From Acephala macrosclerotiorum (lineage: Eukaryota > Ascomycota > Leotiomycetes > Helotiales > Mollisiaceae), in NCBI GenBank assembly GCA_014904845.1, contig MU119494.1, positions 6,818-64,330 on the forward strand: 57,513 bases of DNA, in the 5' to 3' direction. Position 1 is the stretch's first letter. Every line of letters begins with the position of its first letter. The translations under genes were made by a program, and so were the position numbers. Below, in pieces: positions 1 through 15,224 of this stretch. The notes under the pieces are model-generated. The model was given only the letters and a program-made list of their open reading frames with translations. It was not told the origin of the DNA and searched no databases.

Positions 1-3000
1 TTATTTAAATTATTAAATTAAATTTAAAAAATTTTTTTAAACTCGATATTTTTAATTTTCAATTTTCAATATTGATCGCATTTTTTATATACGTCGTATT
101 AATCGCTTTTTTTAAAATCAATAAATTATTAAACAATAATAATAATAATAATATTATTCTTTTTTTTAATAATAATTATTCGAATTATTTTCAAAATATT
201 ATTTAATATTTAATAATTTTAAAACGATTAAAATAATTTTTAAAAATAGAATTCTATAAATTAATTTGAAAATTCGTCGATTATAACGTTCGAAATAAAA
301 TACTATAAAAAAATACTATTAAATTTTATTTATTTCGATTTATTTTAAACGATTTAAAACAACGTATAATAATTATAATTAAATTATATAATAAATTCAA
401 ATATATTAAAAAAAAAAATTTATTATCAAATAATTAATTAATATTACTAAAAAAAAATACTATAAAAACATTCGAAATTTTATAATAAATTATAACGATT
501 ATTAATACAAAAACAAAAAAAAATATAAAAAAGTTTTATATTTTTAAAAAATAATTTCATTATTTTATTATATTAAAATAAATATAATCAAATTTTTATA
601 ATATAAAATATTTAATAATTTGATTATAATACGAAATAATTTTTTTAATTAAATTAAAATTAAATTAATAAAAAATGCAATTTCTAAAAAAATTATTAAA
701 TTTATTTATAATAATATTATTTATAAATATAACGTTTTTAATCATATAAAATTAAATAAAAAACTCGAATTTAAAAAAATCGTTATTAAAAAATTAAATA
801 AACTCAAAATTAAACAAATTATTATTTTCGTATATAATTCGAAAACAAACGAAATAATTAAATAAAAATATTAATTTATTATTATCGTATTAATTATTTT
901 AATGAAAAAAAAAACAAAAAAACCAATTAAAATATTTATTAATTATTTTTTTTACGAATCAAATAATTATTTATAAATTAATTAAATATATATTATTTTA
1001 TTTATTAGAATTCGATTTTTTACTTAAAAAATTCTCGATTAAAACGAAATATATAATCGAACGAAATTTGTTAAATTAAAAACCAAACAAATTAAAATAC
1101 GAAACGAAAATATAAAAAAATCGAAATTAAAAAAAAAAATACAATTACAAATAAAATTAAATATATTTCGATACTTATTATTAAATACAAAAAAAATTAA
1201 TTTAAAAAAAAAAATTTATTTTAATATATAATATTAAATTTATTAATTAAAATATATTTAAAAATATTAAATTATTATATAAATAATTAAATTTATATTG
1301 AATTTATTAAATAAATTAATTAAAAAAAATTATTTACTCGAAAAAATAAATAAAACGATAATTTAAAAATTATATATTAAAAATCGTTTAAAAAAATTCA
1401 TTAAAAAAAATAAATACTAAAATTTTTTAAATAATAATAAAAATAAAAATTTTATTAAATTTATTAATTTTAACGATAATAAAAATACAAATACAAAAAA
1501 AAAAACGATTAAAAAATTTCGTAATAAATAAAATACTCAAAAAATTGAAAAAAAAATTAAAATTGTAATTCGTATTTTTAAATTCAATAAAATCGAAAAA
1601 AATAAATATATACGATTTTTTAAAAATTAAATAAATAAAAATTTTTTATTAAATTTCAAAATAATAATAAATTTTTAATTAAAAAAAAATTGTTTTTTCT
1701 TTTTTTATTTATAATAATTTTATTTTTTTATCGATTTTTTTTAAAATATTTTTATTTATTTTAATAAATTTTATTTACGCTTTAAAAAATTTTTTTTTTT
1801 ATTGTAATCGAAATAATTTTATTATATAAAAAAACGAAATTATATTTTTTTTTTTTTTTAAAAAATTTTAAAAAATTTTAATTTTTAAAATTTATAAAAA
1901 ACATTTTTCAATATATTTAAATTATATAAACGTTTATTAATATAATATTTATTATAATTTATTAATATAATATTTATTATAATTCATAAAAAAAAAATTT
2001 TAATTTTTTTTTTTTTTTTTTTAAAATTTTTTAATTACAATTTTTTAATTTTATATCAATTTAAAAATTATAATTTTTTTTTAATATTATTTATTTCTTT
2101 TTTCTTTTTTTAAAAATTCTAATTTATATTACTTTATATATTAATAATTTTATTAATCGAATATATTTTATTTATTTAAATATTTTACAACGATTTTTTT
2201 AAAATTTTTTATATATTTTTTTTATAAAAACAATTTATAAATACTTATTTTTTTTTATTTTTTTTTCAAAATTTATTTAATATTTTTTATAAGAAATCAA
2301 TATAAAATTATTTATTTAAAATTTTTAAAAATCTTTATTTGAAATTAGTATTATAATATTTTAATTATATATATTAATACGTTTTAAAAACTTTTTTCGT
2401 AAAAACAAACAAATTTTACAAATTTTAATTATTTAAAACGCAAAAATATTTATTTGCTTTTTTTGTATAATCTCTTTACAAATATAAAAATTTGTAATTT
2501 TTTTCGATTTTACTAATAAATTTTTTCTTTTTAAATTTACGCGTTTTTTATTTTTAAAATTCGATTAATTTATTACGTTGTTTTTTTACGTACAAATTTT
2601 ATAATTTTAATTTTTATTTTTAAAATTTTTACGATATTATTATTATATTTTAAGAAAATACTTTATTAAATTTTGAAAATATAAATTTCGCGTATAGAAA
2701 ACGAAATAAAAATAATTATAATACGTTTATATAAATTATATAACGCGATTTCGATAATTTATAAAAAATTATTAATAAATTATTATTTGAAAAAAAAAAA
2801 TAATTACAATTAATAATATTAATAATAAATTTATAAAAATTAAAAACGTAATAAAATTTTTTTTAATTAAATAAAAAAAAAAAATAAAAATAATACTATT
2901 TTAAAAATTTTTAAAATTTTAAATAAAAACTTTTTTTTTAAAATAAATAAAATTAAAAAATCGTATATTGTACTTTAATAAATTTGATTTAATTTGATTA

Positions 3001-3500
3001 AAATTTTTAATAATATATTTAAATATTATAATTAAAAAACTTTTTTTCGAATTTAAATATTTTAATAATTTATTAAAAATTCTATTAATAAATTTTACAA
3101 TAAATATATATACTAAAAACTCGAATAAATATTTCGTATAAAACGTTTTATATTTCGTAAAATTATTAAAATTTATAATATATTATTTATAAGAATATTT
3201 TTTCGATTTATCGATTGTAAAAAAATATTAATATATTTAAAAAATGCAAATAACGATTTAATAATTATAGATTTAAATAAAATAAACTTAAAAAAATTGT
3301 ATTTTATTTTCTATTTCTACGGATTTTTAATAGTTAAAAAATATACTAAAAAACTTTTTTCGATTTTTGTAAATAAATTTAAAAAATAATCGATTATTAT
3401 TATTAATAATATAAATATTCAAAGTATTAAATCTTAAAAAACTATTAATATTAATATTTTATTTTTTCAATCAATTTTATTAATTAATAATAACGACGAC

Positions 3501-3532
<32 letters not shown>

Positions 3533-5711
3533 TAATTTTTTTATACAAAATTTTTTAATTTGTTTTTTTTTTTATTTCAATTTCTATATTAATCAAATTT
3601 AAAAAATCTATTATCGATAATAAAAAATATTACAATATATTTATATTTATATTAAACAAATACAAAATTATTATTATTTTATTACAATTTAATATTATTT
3701 TATTTTAATCAATTTACGAATTTCAATTAAATAATATACGTTTAATAATTGATTATACGTATAATATAAATAGTATTTAAAAATTAAATATTGTTTTTTT
3801 CAATATTTTAAATTTTATTAATAGTATTAAAATTTTAAATATTATTTACAATATTTACAAATATTTATTTATTAAACAATTTTATCGAATTTATTATATA
3901 ACATTTTACAAGAATTTCAATTTGTATTTTAAAAACGATAAAAAATAAATTGAAATTATAAAAATACAATTATTTAAAATTTACGAATTATATATTAAAA
4001 AAAAATTTTAATTTATTTAAATTTATTTTAATATTCGTTTTTAATTTATAGATATTTTTACTATTTTTTACTATAAATAAAAAATATTAACGAAAAATCG
4101 ATTTTAATTTTCGCAAATTTTTATCGTTTTTATTTTTATTTTTTTAATTAAATCGTTTATTAATTTAAAAATTGCAATAATTTTTACTTTATAAAATTTT
4201 TTTAAATAAACGAAAATTTTTTTTTTTATTATTTTTTCTCAAAAAAATTAATATATTAAAATTTTATTATTAATGAATTTTTTTTAACGAATTTTTTTTT
4301 TTATATAATATATATATATTTTTTATTATTCAATTTTTATAAACGAATTTCAAATTGTAATTATTGTTTTATCGATTTTTTAAAATTTTATTTTTTTATT
4401 TTATTATTTTTTTTCAATTTATTAAACTCTATTAAAACGATAAAATTAATTAATTTTTTTACGAAAAAAAAATAAATATATTTTAAAATTTAAATTTATT
4501 ATATATTGAATTTTTTTTTTCAAGAATCTCAAATAATTTATTCGTAATTTAACGATTCTAAAAAAATAATAAATTAATTATTTCGATTTTTTAAAAAAAT
4601 TATTTAAATAAATTTTTTTTTTAATATTAAAAAACGAATTTTAATTAAAAATCTTTTAAATCAAATTTAATCAAATATTATAAAGAAAAAATTCTAAGAA
4701 TTGAAATTGTATATTTATAAAACAAAAACTTTTATTAATTGAAAATACGTTAAAAATTCTAAAAAAACAAAATTTTATTTCTCGTGAATTTAATATTTGT
4801 TAATATTAGTAATAAAATTATTGGTAATACTATTTATAATAAATTGAATTTTCTTTAGAAATCGATTTCAAGAATTTTTTAATAATAAATCTTTTCTCGA
4901 TAGTATTCAATTTAAAAAAATCAATACAATTTTCGATATAATTCGTTACGTAAAACTTTTAAATCACTTTATTATTCAATATAAAATTTTTCAATAATTA
5001 AATTATTAAAACTCGTTTAATAATAAATATTTATATATTTATTAATAAAAACAAACTATAATTCAAATCAAATTAATCTTTTAATATTTTGAGATAAAAA
5101 AAAATAAAAATGTTTTTCGATAATAAATTTTTTTTTAAATGCGAAATTAAAAAATTAATAACGTTTATAAAAAATAATCAAAAATATCTAATTATTTCTA
5201 ATAATAAATTTAAGTTTAAAATTCGTTTACTTTTTTTTTTTCTTATTAAATTTTAAGAGAAAAAGAAAGCAAATTGCAAAAGAGTTTAGCGTCGATAAAA
5301 ATATTGAAAAAATTATTAGATTCTTGAAAAAGAACGATAATAATTTGAAAAATCTCGAGTTTTGAGTTTCTTGTTTAAAGCAAATCTTTTTCCTTTTTTA
5401 GCTTTTTTTTTTCGAGGCTCAAAACGAGCTCGTTATATAGAAAGACGATTGTAGTGGGACTATATACTCTCTCTTCAAAAATCCTTGTAAATAGCTAGTT
5501 TCGAGAGCAGTACTGGTCACGTGTCTTCTAGTACATAATGAGTTTTCGCTCACTATAGACTAATTAACAACCCTTCTACTCTTACTTCTGCTTTATTGAT
5601 TGATAGATTGATTTACGAATTACGGATTACTTCGGATAAGTCTAGCCCACTGGCTAAGACGAACTGATCTACGGTTGGGCCTTTTGCTTTGTGCTCCATT
5701 GCCCTTCTACA
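1..5711 (+). mobile_element. LTR element A, 3' portion, RIP-degraded (continues left of window)
   Basis: This AT-rich stretch matches, base order reversed and complemented, the stretch 14965 to about 20840. Landmarks at 1-180, 1370-1600, 2370-2450, 2670-2700, 3180-3560 and 5000-5711 all have a counterpart at the expected mirrored distance. It ends at 5711 with a 262-bp terminal repeat that is also found at both ends of element B. I infer it is the right part of a ~12 kb LTR element whose other end lies outside the window. Reading frames are destroyed and I recognise no domain. The plus orientation is inferred from its being the mirror of B and is weak. The alternative is a non-autonomous large retrotransposon derivative. 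Confidence 0.75.
5450..5711 (+). repeat. LTR of element A (262 bp), least mutated copy
   Basis: The repeat starts TGTAG and ends CTACA, a perfect 5-bp inverted terminus as expected for an LTR. Inverted copies lie at 14965-15224 and 26819-27077, and the lengths are 262, 260 and 259 bp. This copy keeps many more C and G bases than the other two. It contains the CACGTG core near 5519. Its right edge abuts protein-coding sequence of an unrelated gene, which fixes the LTR boundary on that side. Confidence 0.85.
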
Positions 5712-6155
5712 GTATTCTTGCGTGGCGGCGTCAAGATCGTGAAGATCTCACCGACCATGGTTATGAAGTACGGAGATAGCGTGCATATAAGCGAAGCCAG
5801 GACGCTGGAGTTCGTACGGCATCACACATCGATTCCGGTACCGCGGGTCTACGCCGCGTACACACATGGGCCATTCGAGGAGCGAGATGAAGAGTGGGCT
5901 TCAAAATATGATACCTACATTTTTCTAGATTTCGTGGAGGGCCAGACTTTAGAAAAGGAATAGAGTAATTTGAACGACGACGAGAAGTCATGTGTAATAC
6001 ACGAGTTTCAAAATTACCTGAAACAATTGCGAGTTGTCCCGGGAGGTACTTATATTGGATCTTTTAACGACGGCCCGGTAATGAATGTTATTCTGAAATA
6101 TCAGTCCAATAAAAGTACTTGGCTTTACTTTTATTATAAATCACGTACTAGATAG
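5712..6155 (+). pseudogene. Aminoglycoside-phosphotransferase/kinase-like gene remnant
   Basis: From the base after the LTR there is one open frame encoding about 84 residues with features I recognise from fungal APH/choline-kinase-like proteins. These are a VKIS..MVMKYG ATP-site strand, the SEARTLEFVRHHTSIPVPRVY segment typical of the family, and FLDFVEGQTLEKE. The frame then hits TAG at 5961-5963 and continues in the same frame with LNDDEKS and LRVVPGG, which is also family-like. It decays after about 6105 and stops at 6153-6155. The tail with the catalytic HxD loop is absent. The TAG is where a tryptophan is usual in this family, and a single G-to-A change would explain it, in keeping with RIP. 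The N-terminus is replaced by the LTR. Non-functional. Confidence 0.8.
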
Positions 6156-9100
6156 AGAAAGTAATCGTACTTTAAAAGCAAAAACTACAAGCGAGAAATT
6201 GTCGACGAATAATTTTAAAATTATTGGATTTTAATAACGATTTTAAAATTGTTAAAAAATGTAATAATGATTATATAATAATTTTTTTTGTAAAAAAAGT
6301 TTTTTTTATATAATTATTTTTAAAAAATAGTTTTTAATATATTAATTATTACAAATTAATTATAATATTAAAATATTATAATTTGTATTAATAATTAGAA
6401 ATTCGCGATTATTATAATAAAATTATTAAAAAGTTAATATTATTTTTTTATGATTATAATTACGTTAATTGAAATTTTTAAAAAAAAAATTTCGAATTTT
6501 TGATTTTTAAATTAAAAAATTTCAAATTTTAATCTCAAAATATTTAAATTTTATTTTATTAAAATAATCAAATATTTAAAAAGTGAAAAATTTATTATTA
6601 ATTAAAAAAAAAAAAATAAAGTTTTTTTAATATTTTATTAAAATATTATATTAATTTATTAAAAGATTTATTTATTGTTTTTTTTTTTGTTTTTACGATT
6701 TTTTATTTTTATAAATATTTAAATTAAAATTATTTTTTATATTTTGTAAATATATTACAAATTAAAATTTGTTTTTAATTTTTTTATTTTATTAAATATT
6801 AAAATTTGAAAAGTAAAATTATTTAATTTTTAATTAAAATATTTATATTTTTAAATTTTAATAAAAAAAATATATTATTATAATATAAAAATAAATAAAT
6901 TTATAAAAAAAATAAATATATAAATTAATTTTTTCAAAATTTATTTTATTATATAATTAAAGTATTTAATATATTAAATTTAAAATCATATAATAAATTT
7001 TTTTTTTCGAGAAATAATACAAAAATTGTAAAAAATATAATGTTTTTATTATTAAAAAAAAAATTATTTTATTTTATTTGAATTTATATAATAATATTTT
7101 TTTTTAATTTATATATTCGAATAAAAAATTGAAAAATAATTTAAGTAATTTACAAGCGAATTTTTAAATTTAATATTTTAAAATTTTTTTTTTAATAATA
7201 TTAATTTAAAATTATTTTATTAATAATTTTAATAAAAAATTAAATATTTAATATTTTCAATAAATATTAACAAATTTTAAAAAAAAATTTAATTTTTTTT
7301 TCAAAGAAAAATAATATATTTGAATATTAAAAATATAACGATATAATAATTCAAAGTTTAAATATTAAAAAAATAATAATTAAATATAATAATTTAAAAA
7401 TAGAATTTTTTTATTTTTTAAATATATTTTTAAAAAAAACAAAATAAAATTATAAATTTGATTTATTTTATAATTAAAAATATTTTAATAAAATTTTATT
7501 AAATATTTAATTTAATTTTTTTTAATATAATTCGAAAATTTTAAATTTTTTATTATTTTTTAAAAAATTTATTTTAATTAAAATTTAACGAGAATTTATA
7601 TTATAATTTCTATATATTATAAACGTAATATCAAATTATTATTAATATATAATTGAATTTTAAATAATAAATTCAAATATATAATAAAAAATTTTATTAA
7701 ATTAATTAATTTTTAAAGTATTATTTATATAATATTTAATAATTTAATTTTGTTAAATTTTTTTAATAAACAAATATATAATAAAAAAAAATTATTAAAT
7801 GAATATAAAAATATATTTAATTTTTTTTTAAGTTTTTTTATTTTTTTTTTATTATTTTTTTTTTACGTAAAAATTGAAATCAAAAATATTTTCAAAACAA
7901 AATATTAATTATTTATTTTTAAAATTTTAATAATTCTTTTTTTTGAATTTTTTTAATATTTTAATATTATTTTTTTTTTTTTAAAAAAAGTTTTTTTTGT
8001 ACTTTTAAAACTATTTATAAACGTTAAATTTTTAATAAATTCTAAAAATTTAAATCGATTATTTGTATAATAATATTTATTAAATATATAAAAAAATTTT
8101 TAAATGCAAATTAATATAAATTTATTTTGTAAAATTTTTTTTTAATTTATAAATTTTTTCAAATCGAAACGCGATATAATAAAATAAAATATTTTTTTAA
8201 AATTCGTTTTCGAGAAAATTTTACAAAAATATTAATAAATAAATTTAAATTTTTTACAATTTATTAAATTTCTTTTATTGTTTTCAATTGTATTTATTTT
8301 AATAATTTTTTATTGTTTAAAATTTAATTATTTAATATAAATCGTTTATTTAATTCGTATTTGTTTTTATTAATTTATTAATTAATTTTAAAAAATTAAA
8401 ATATTTATTTTATTAAAAATCGATTTTCAATTTGTAAAATTATTTAATTATTTTATTTATTTAATTATTATATTTATTTAATTATTAAATTTTTAATAAT
8501 AATATTTTTTTGATATTTTTTGTATTTAATTTTTTTTAAGATTTTTTTGAAATTGAATAAAAAAAACGATTTATTTTTTTGATTATTTTATAAAATTTAA
8601 AAATTGTTTTTTGTAATTTGTAAAAAAAAATTAATAAATACTTTTTAAAAAACGAAAAAAAATTGAAAAATTGAAAGAAAATTAAAATAATAAAAATAAA
8701 ATTGATTTATAATTGTAATTTAAAAAATTTAAACGTTTTATTATTAAAGTAATTATTATTAATAGAAATTGTTTTATCGTCGTAAAACGTTATTATATAT
8801 ATACGATTATTTGTATTCAAAAAAATAAAATAAAATTGAAAAAAATAAAATAATATTTGTAAAATCGTAAAAAAATTTAAAAATAAAATTTATACGTATA
8901 AATTCTACGTTATTTTTAGATTAATAAATATTAAAATATTAATTTCAAATATTTATATATAAAAAAAAAATCAAATTTAAAATTAAATCGTAAATATAAT
9001 TTTAATTTATGATAAAATTATATATTTTATTTAAATAATTATTTTTAAAAAAAATTATAATAAAAATAAAATTAATATATTTTTTAATATTTATTAAAAA

Positions 9101-12100
9101 AATAATTAATTAATCGAATTTTTTTTTTAAAAAAAAATATACGTTTTTAGTAAAACAAATCAATTCGTAAAAAACGAGATTTTAATATATTATTACGAAA
9201 TTATAATATTTTTAATATTGTAAAAATTAAAATTATTATTAAATTTTTTAAAAATTATTATTAAAAATATTGATTTTAAGTATTATTTTAATAAGTTTTA
9301 AAAATGTTTAAAAAAATTTTTAAATAATTTAAAAGAATTTAAAAGTTGTAATAATAAAAGTAATTATTGAAAAATGTTATTAAAATTTAATTTTTTGTAA
9401 ATTTTTGTAATTTTTAAAATTTAAAATTTTTCGAAGATTTTTAAATATTTTTTTCAATACGCGAAATTAATTTGTAGTTAAAAAATATTAATTTTATAAT
9501 TGAAAAACAAATTGTAATAATTTTATTTAATATATTAATAATAATCGATTTTATTCGACGTAATAATTTCATTTAAAATATTATTAATAATTGTTTTTAC
9601 TCGAAATAATATTCGATTTTATTTAATATAATAATTTTAATTTAAATTTTAATAATTATTTTTTTGAATTTTTATAATTATTTTTACAATTTTAATAATT
9701 ATTTTTAAAGTTTTTATTTAAAGTTTTTAAATATATTTTAATTAAATTGAAAATATTAAATTGATTTAATATTTTATAATTATAAATTTTTAAAAAATTT
9801 TAAATTTTTTTAATTTAAAAATTTTTAACGATTAAATTCAAACGAATATCAAATTATTATTTAAAGTTTCATTATAATATTTAATACGTTTAAATTAATA
9901 GAAATTCTCGCGAAATTAAATTTAATAAATTTGATTCGTTAAAAAGTTTTTTGTAGTATTCACGAACTTAATACGATTAATTTTGATTTAATAAATAATA
10001 TACGAAAATTCAAAATAGAAATTTACAAAAATAGAATTTAAAATTATAATAATAAAAATAATATTAAAAAAATAATAAATTTTTTTAAAATACGTAAATA
10101 TAAACTCTATATAAAATATATATTTATTTGAATTTTAAAATTTTATTTAAATTATAAAATATATTTTTAAATAATTTAAAATAAATAAAAATATTTTATT
10201 ATATAAATAAAAATTTATATCGATTTTTAAAATTAATTATTTTAGTATTTTCAAAAAAGAATTAATCGTTATTAAAAGAAATAATAATAAAAAAATAATA
10301 AATTTTAATAAAAATATTGAAATTATATTTGTAGTAAAATTTTTAATAAAAAATATAGTATTTTTATTAAAATCGTTTTCTAATTTATTGTTTTAAAAAA
10401 CGATTTCGAGATTTTATTTTATAAACGAAAATATAATACTTTTAAAAATTTTGTTTTTATTCTAAGTTTTTAATATAAATAAAATCTCGTTTTAAAATTA
10501 TTATACTCGTTTTTTCGAGAAATTTTAAATTTTATTAAAAATATTTTAAATATTAAAATTTTTCGAAAAATTTTAACAATTTTCAAAAAATTGATTATAT
10601 TTTAATTATTATTATTTTTACAAAAAAGAAAATAAATCGTTTTAATTTTTAAAAAACTATTTTTTATTACGAAATTAATTAAATTTAATTTTAAAAATAA
10701 TTCGTTTTTTATTTAAATTTATTAATTTAATTTAATATATTTTTTTTTATTTTTTATTTTATTTTATTATTATTAAAAAAATATATTTTAAAATGGTTTA
10801 TTTTATTAATTAATTTAAAGAATTTTAATATTTATTAAATTGAATATTATTTGTTAAATTAACGTTCAATAAATATATTTATTATTTAAATTTTTTAATT
10901 TTGTTTTTAAACGATTTTTTTGAATATAAATATCGAGTTTTAAATTACTTATACAAATTCGATATTATTTATTATAAACGAGTTTTATCAATAAAAAAAA
11001 ATTCATTTATCAAATTTATTAAATAGAAAAAATCGTATTAAATATTCAATTATTTATTAATAAAAAAATTATTAAAATTTTTTATTAATTTAAATATTTA
11101 AATATTTTTTTAAAAATTTAAAATTTATTTTAATTGAAAATAAATTAATTTGAATTCTTGAAACGAATATTATTCAATAAATAAATTTAATTATTATAGA
11201 TTATATTTTTAAAATAAAAATTAAAATATTTAATTTTTTTTTTATATTGAAAATTAAAATTCGTAGAATAATTAATTCGAAAATAAAAACTATTTAATTT
11301 GTTTGTTTATCGAATTTATTATAAATAGAATTCAAATTAAAAAAATTTAAAAAAGAATTTTTTATATTTGAAATAAATCGAATTTTACTATTTATAACGT
11401 ATTTTATTAATAATTTTAAATTATATTACAATATGTATAAATTAATTATAAATATATATATAATTATAATATTTATAAATTTCAAATAATAAATACAAAA
11501 AACAAATATTTTATAATAATAATTTTAATAAAATTATTATTAATATTTTCGAATTAAAAAAATTTAATTTGTATTTATATTTTATTTTTTATCGTTAATA
11601 TATTATAAAACAATAAAAACAATAATTACAAATATTAATTTATAAATTTAAAATATAAAAATTATATAAATAAATTTATAATTAAAAAAAGTTTTAATTT
11701 TAATATTTTAATATAAAATTAATATTATTATTATATAAAATAATAACGATTATATATTTTTATTTTTATTTTTATTTAATATATTGTATTTTGTATTTTT
11801 TTTTGAATTAATAAAAAAATTATTTATAATTATAAATATAATTTCTATATTTAATATTATTCTTTTTCGATTAATTAATTTAATATATTTAAAATATATA
11901 AAAATATTAAAATAAAAATAATTATTTTTAATTAATATTATTTTGATTTTGAAAATATGAAAATAATATATTATAAAATTAAAAAAAAATTTATTTTTAT
12001 TAAAATAAAAAAAATTGTAATTTTTATTTTATTATTTTCAATTTTAATAAATATAAAAAACTATAAAAATTACGATTATTATTTTAATGTTTTTTTGATA

Positions 12101-14964
12101 TTGATTAATATTTTATTATATTAAAAATATATATTTTTAAATATTATAAATTTATATCGAATTATATATCAAATAAAATATTATTAATTATATTGTAAAA
12201 TTTTTTATAAAATTTATCAAATTAATATTACTCGATTTTATTTATTTTATTAATAAAAAAAATATATTTAATATTTGCGAATTTTTAATTAAAATAAAAA
12301 AAATATATTAAAATATTTATAAAATTGTAATAATATTAATTATTAAATTTATATTTAATAAAAAAAATCGCTTTTTTTTTAATTTTTTTAAAATTAAATC
12401 AAATTATTTTAAATAAAAATAATTTTATTATTAAATTTATAATCGAATTTAACGCGAGTATAAAATTTATTATATTTACAAAAAAAAAAAAAAATTAAAA
12501 TATATTAAACGTTTAAATTAAAATCAAATATATATTAAAATTTATATTTTGTAAATTTCGTTCGAGAATATAAAATTTCTAACAATTGTAATATATTTTT
12601 AAAAAAAAAAACTAATATTAATACGTTTTTTAAATTTTATATTCTATTTTTTATATTAATTATTTTAATTTGTATAAACGATTAACGTAATCAAATAACG
12701 ATAAAATAATTAAAAAAATATTTAATAAATTAAATATTGTTTTCAAAATATTTAATAAATTAAATATTGTTTTCAAAATATTTAATAAATTAAATATTGT
12801 TTTCAAAATATATAAATTTAAATATTTTATTTAATATTATTAAATAGTTTTTTATCGTATAATAAACAAATTTAAAAAAATAATAATATTAAATTTATTA
12901 TTTTATTAAATAAAAAAAAAATTTTAATTCGAGTTTTTAAATATTTTTAATAAAAAATAATAAAAAATTTTTTGAAATTTTTAGTATTTTTTTAAAATTT
13001 TAAAAAAAAATTTTATTTCGTTTATTAAAACGTAAAAAAAATATACGTTTGAAATTATTAAATTGAGAATATAATTAATTTGAACATTGGTAAAAAGTTT
13101 TAATAATATGAAATTTTATTATTTTCAAATGAATAAATTAATTATATTTATTTTATTTAAAGTTTAAAACGTTTTATTTGTAAAATTCGTTAATATTTTC
13201 AAAAGATTATTAAATATCGATTTATTTTTCGAAGTAATAATTTTATTAGAGTATTTAATTATAAAATAAATATAGTAAAATTTAATATTGAATTTGTTTT
13301 TAAATTGTTTTTAAAATAAAAAAAAATTGTTTTTAATAATTATTATTATTTATAAAAAAAATATAAAAAATTATTCATTTTTTAATTGTAAAAATAAAAA
13401 ATATATAATTTGTATTAAAAATTCGTAAATAAAATAAATTTAATATACAAAAGATTTTTTACGTAATAAAAAAAATAAAAAAAAATAATTTTAATAAAAG
13501 TAAAAAAAAGAATATAAATAAAAAATTATTATAATATTTATAAAAAATAAATTTTATACAAAAAATAAAAATTTTAAAAAAATTTAAATATATTAATTTT
13601 ATTTTTTTTGTTTGAATTTAATAAATATAATAAATTTCGTAAATAAAATTAAATTAAATAAATAAAATTATTTTAAAATTATTTTATTTTTAATATTTTA
13701 TTTTATTTTATTAATAATTTTTTTATAAATACGAATAATATTATATTTGAATTAAATTATAATATAATAATTTATAATTTTAATTAAAATTATTTATTTA
13801 ATAATATTTCGATATATTTTTAATTTTTATTTATTTTTTGAAATATTATAATTAAAAATAATATTAAACGATTTTATAAAATTGTAATATTACGACGATA
13901 TATTAATAATTAATAATAATATAAAAATACGAAAAATTAATTAATAATATGAAAAATATTAAAAAAATTATAAAAATTATTAATTTTAATTAATATTATT
14001 TTTGAAAATTTGAAAAAAAAAATTAAAAATTATAAAATGTTTATAAAAAGTTTAAAATATTTTTATGAATAAAATATTATTAATAATTACGTTTTAATAT
14101 TTTTTGAATTTAAAATTTAAAGAAAATTTAAAAAATTTGTATAAAAAAATATTTTTTAAAAAAATATTATAAAGTTTTTTATTTAATTTTGAAAAATTTT
14201 AAGAATTTAAAAATATTTTAATCGAAAGTAAAAAAAATTGATTTTTAAAAATTAAAATTTTAAAATAATTTGTAAATATTAAAAATATAATATATAAATA
14301 TAAATTAAAAAACTTTTTTAAATAATTTATTAAATTTAATAATATATTTTATTAGTTATAATAGTATTATTTTTTAATTTTAATAATATATTTTATTGAT
14401 TATAATAATATTATTTTTTAATTTTAATAATACGATTTATAAAATTAATAATTATTTAATAATTATTTCGATAGTAAATTTAATACGTAAAAATTATTTT
14501 CAGAATTTTAATAATTATTTTTTCAATTACAATAATCGTTTTATTAAATTTAATATCTAATTTTTTAATAAGTTATTTAAATATAATAATAATAATAAAA
14601 CAATTATTTAATAAATTTAAAATTATATTAATAATATTAAAAAATTGTAATTGTAAATAATTATAAATAATTGTAAAATTTAAAAAATTAATATTAATAT
14701 AATTACAAATTTTCACGAAATTAATATTTTAAAATTGTATTTTTAATATAAAATCGAATTAATTAAAAATATATTAAATTTTTTTTTAGTAATTATTATT
14801 GTAAACTTATAATTAATATTCGTATTTTGAATTTTTTAATTTATATTTGTTTTAATCGCTTTAATTATTTTAATTTATTATTATAAAATATTTTTTATTT
14901 TTTATATAATTAAATATAATATTAATATTTTTTTCGAATTTTATTGTTTTCGATCGATGATTAT
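6156..14964. other. AT-rich RIP-type region, no gene seen
   Basis: About 8.8 kb of nearly pure A and T between elements A and B. No open frame with recognisable protein character was found on either strand. It presumably contains further degraded repeats, but I could not match it to the other families in the window apart from a short tandem repeat near 12.7 kb. The left edge, just after the kinase remnant, holds a short inverted match around 6114-6172 (AAAGTAC and GTACTTT) that may mark the end of another insertion. Confidence 0.7.
12721..12810. repeat. Three exact 30-bp tandem copies
   Basis: A 30-base unit beginning TTTAATAAATTAAATATTGT occurs three times head to tail with no differences. 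Exact identity inside heavily mutated DNA suggests the array arose after the RIP damage, by replication slippage or unequal exchange. There are no unique spacers between the copies. Confidence 0.95.
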
Positions 14965-15224
14965 TGTAGAAAAGTAATAAAGTACAAAGTAAAAAGACTC
15001 AATCGTAGATTAATTCGTTTTAATCAATAAATTAAATTTATTCGAAGTAATTTGTAATTCGTAAATCAATTAATCAATTAATTAAAGTAAAAATAGAAAA
15101 AGTTATTAATTAGTCTATAGTAAGTAAAAACTCTTTATGTATTAAAAAACACGTAATCAATATTACTTTTAAAACTAATTATTTTACAAGGATTTTTGAA
15201 AAAAGAATATATAATTTTACTACA
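14965..15224 (-). repeat. LTR of element B, left copy (260 bp)
   Basis: Begins TGTAG and ends CTACA. It is the most heavily RIP-altered of the three LTR copies: many positions that are C or G in 5450-5711 are T or A here. It runs without a break into element sequence shared with A, which marks it as an LTR joined to its interior. Confidence 0.85.

Noticed and set aside
12721..12810. Possible CRISPR-like direct repeats
   Set aside because: The 30-bp units abut each other with no spacers, and the setting is eukaryotic; simple tandem repeat.
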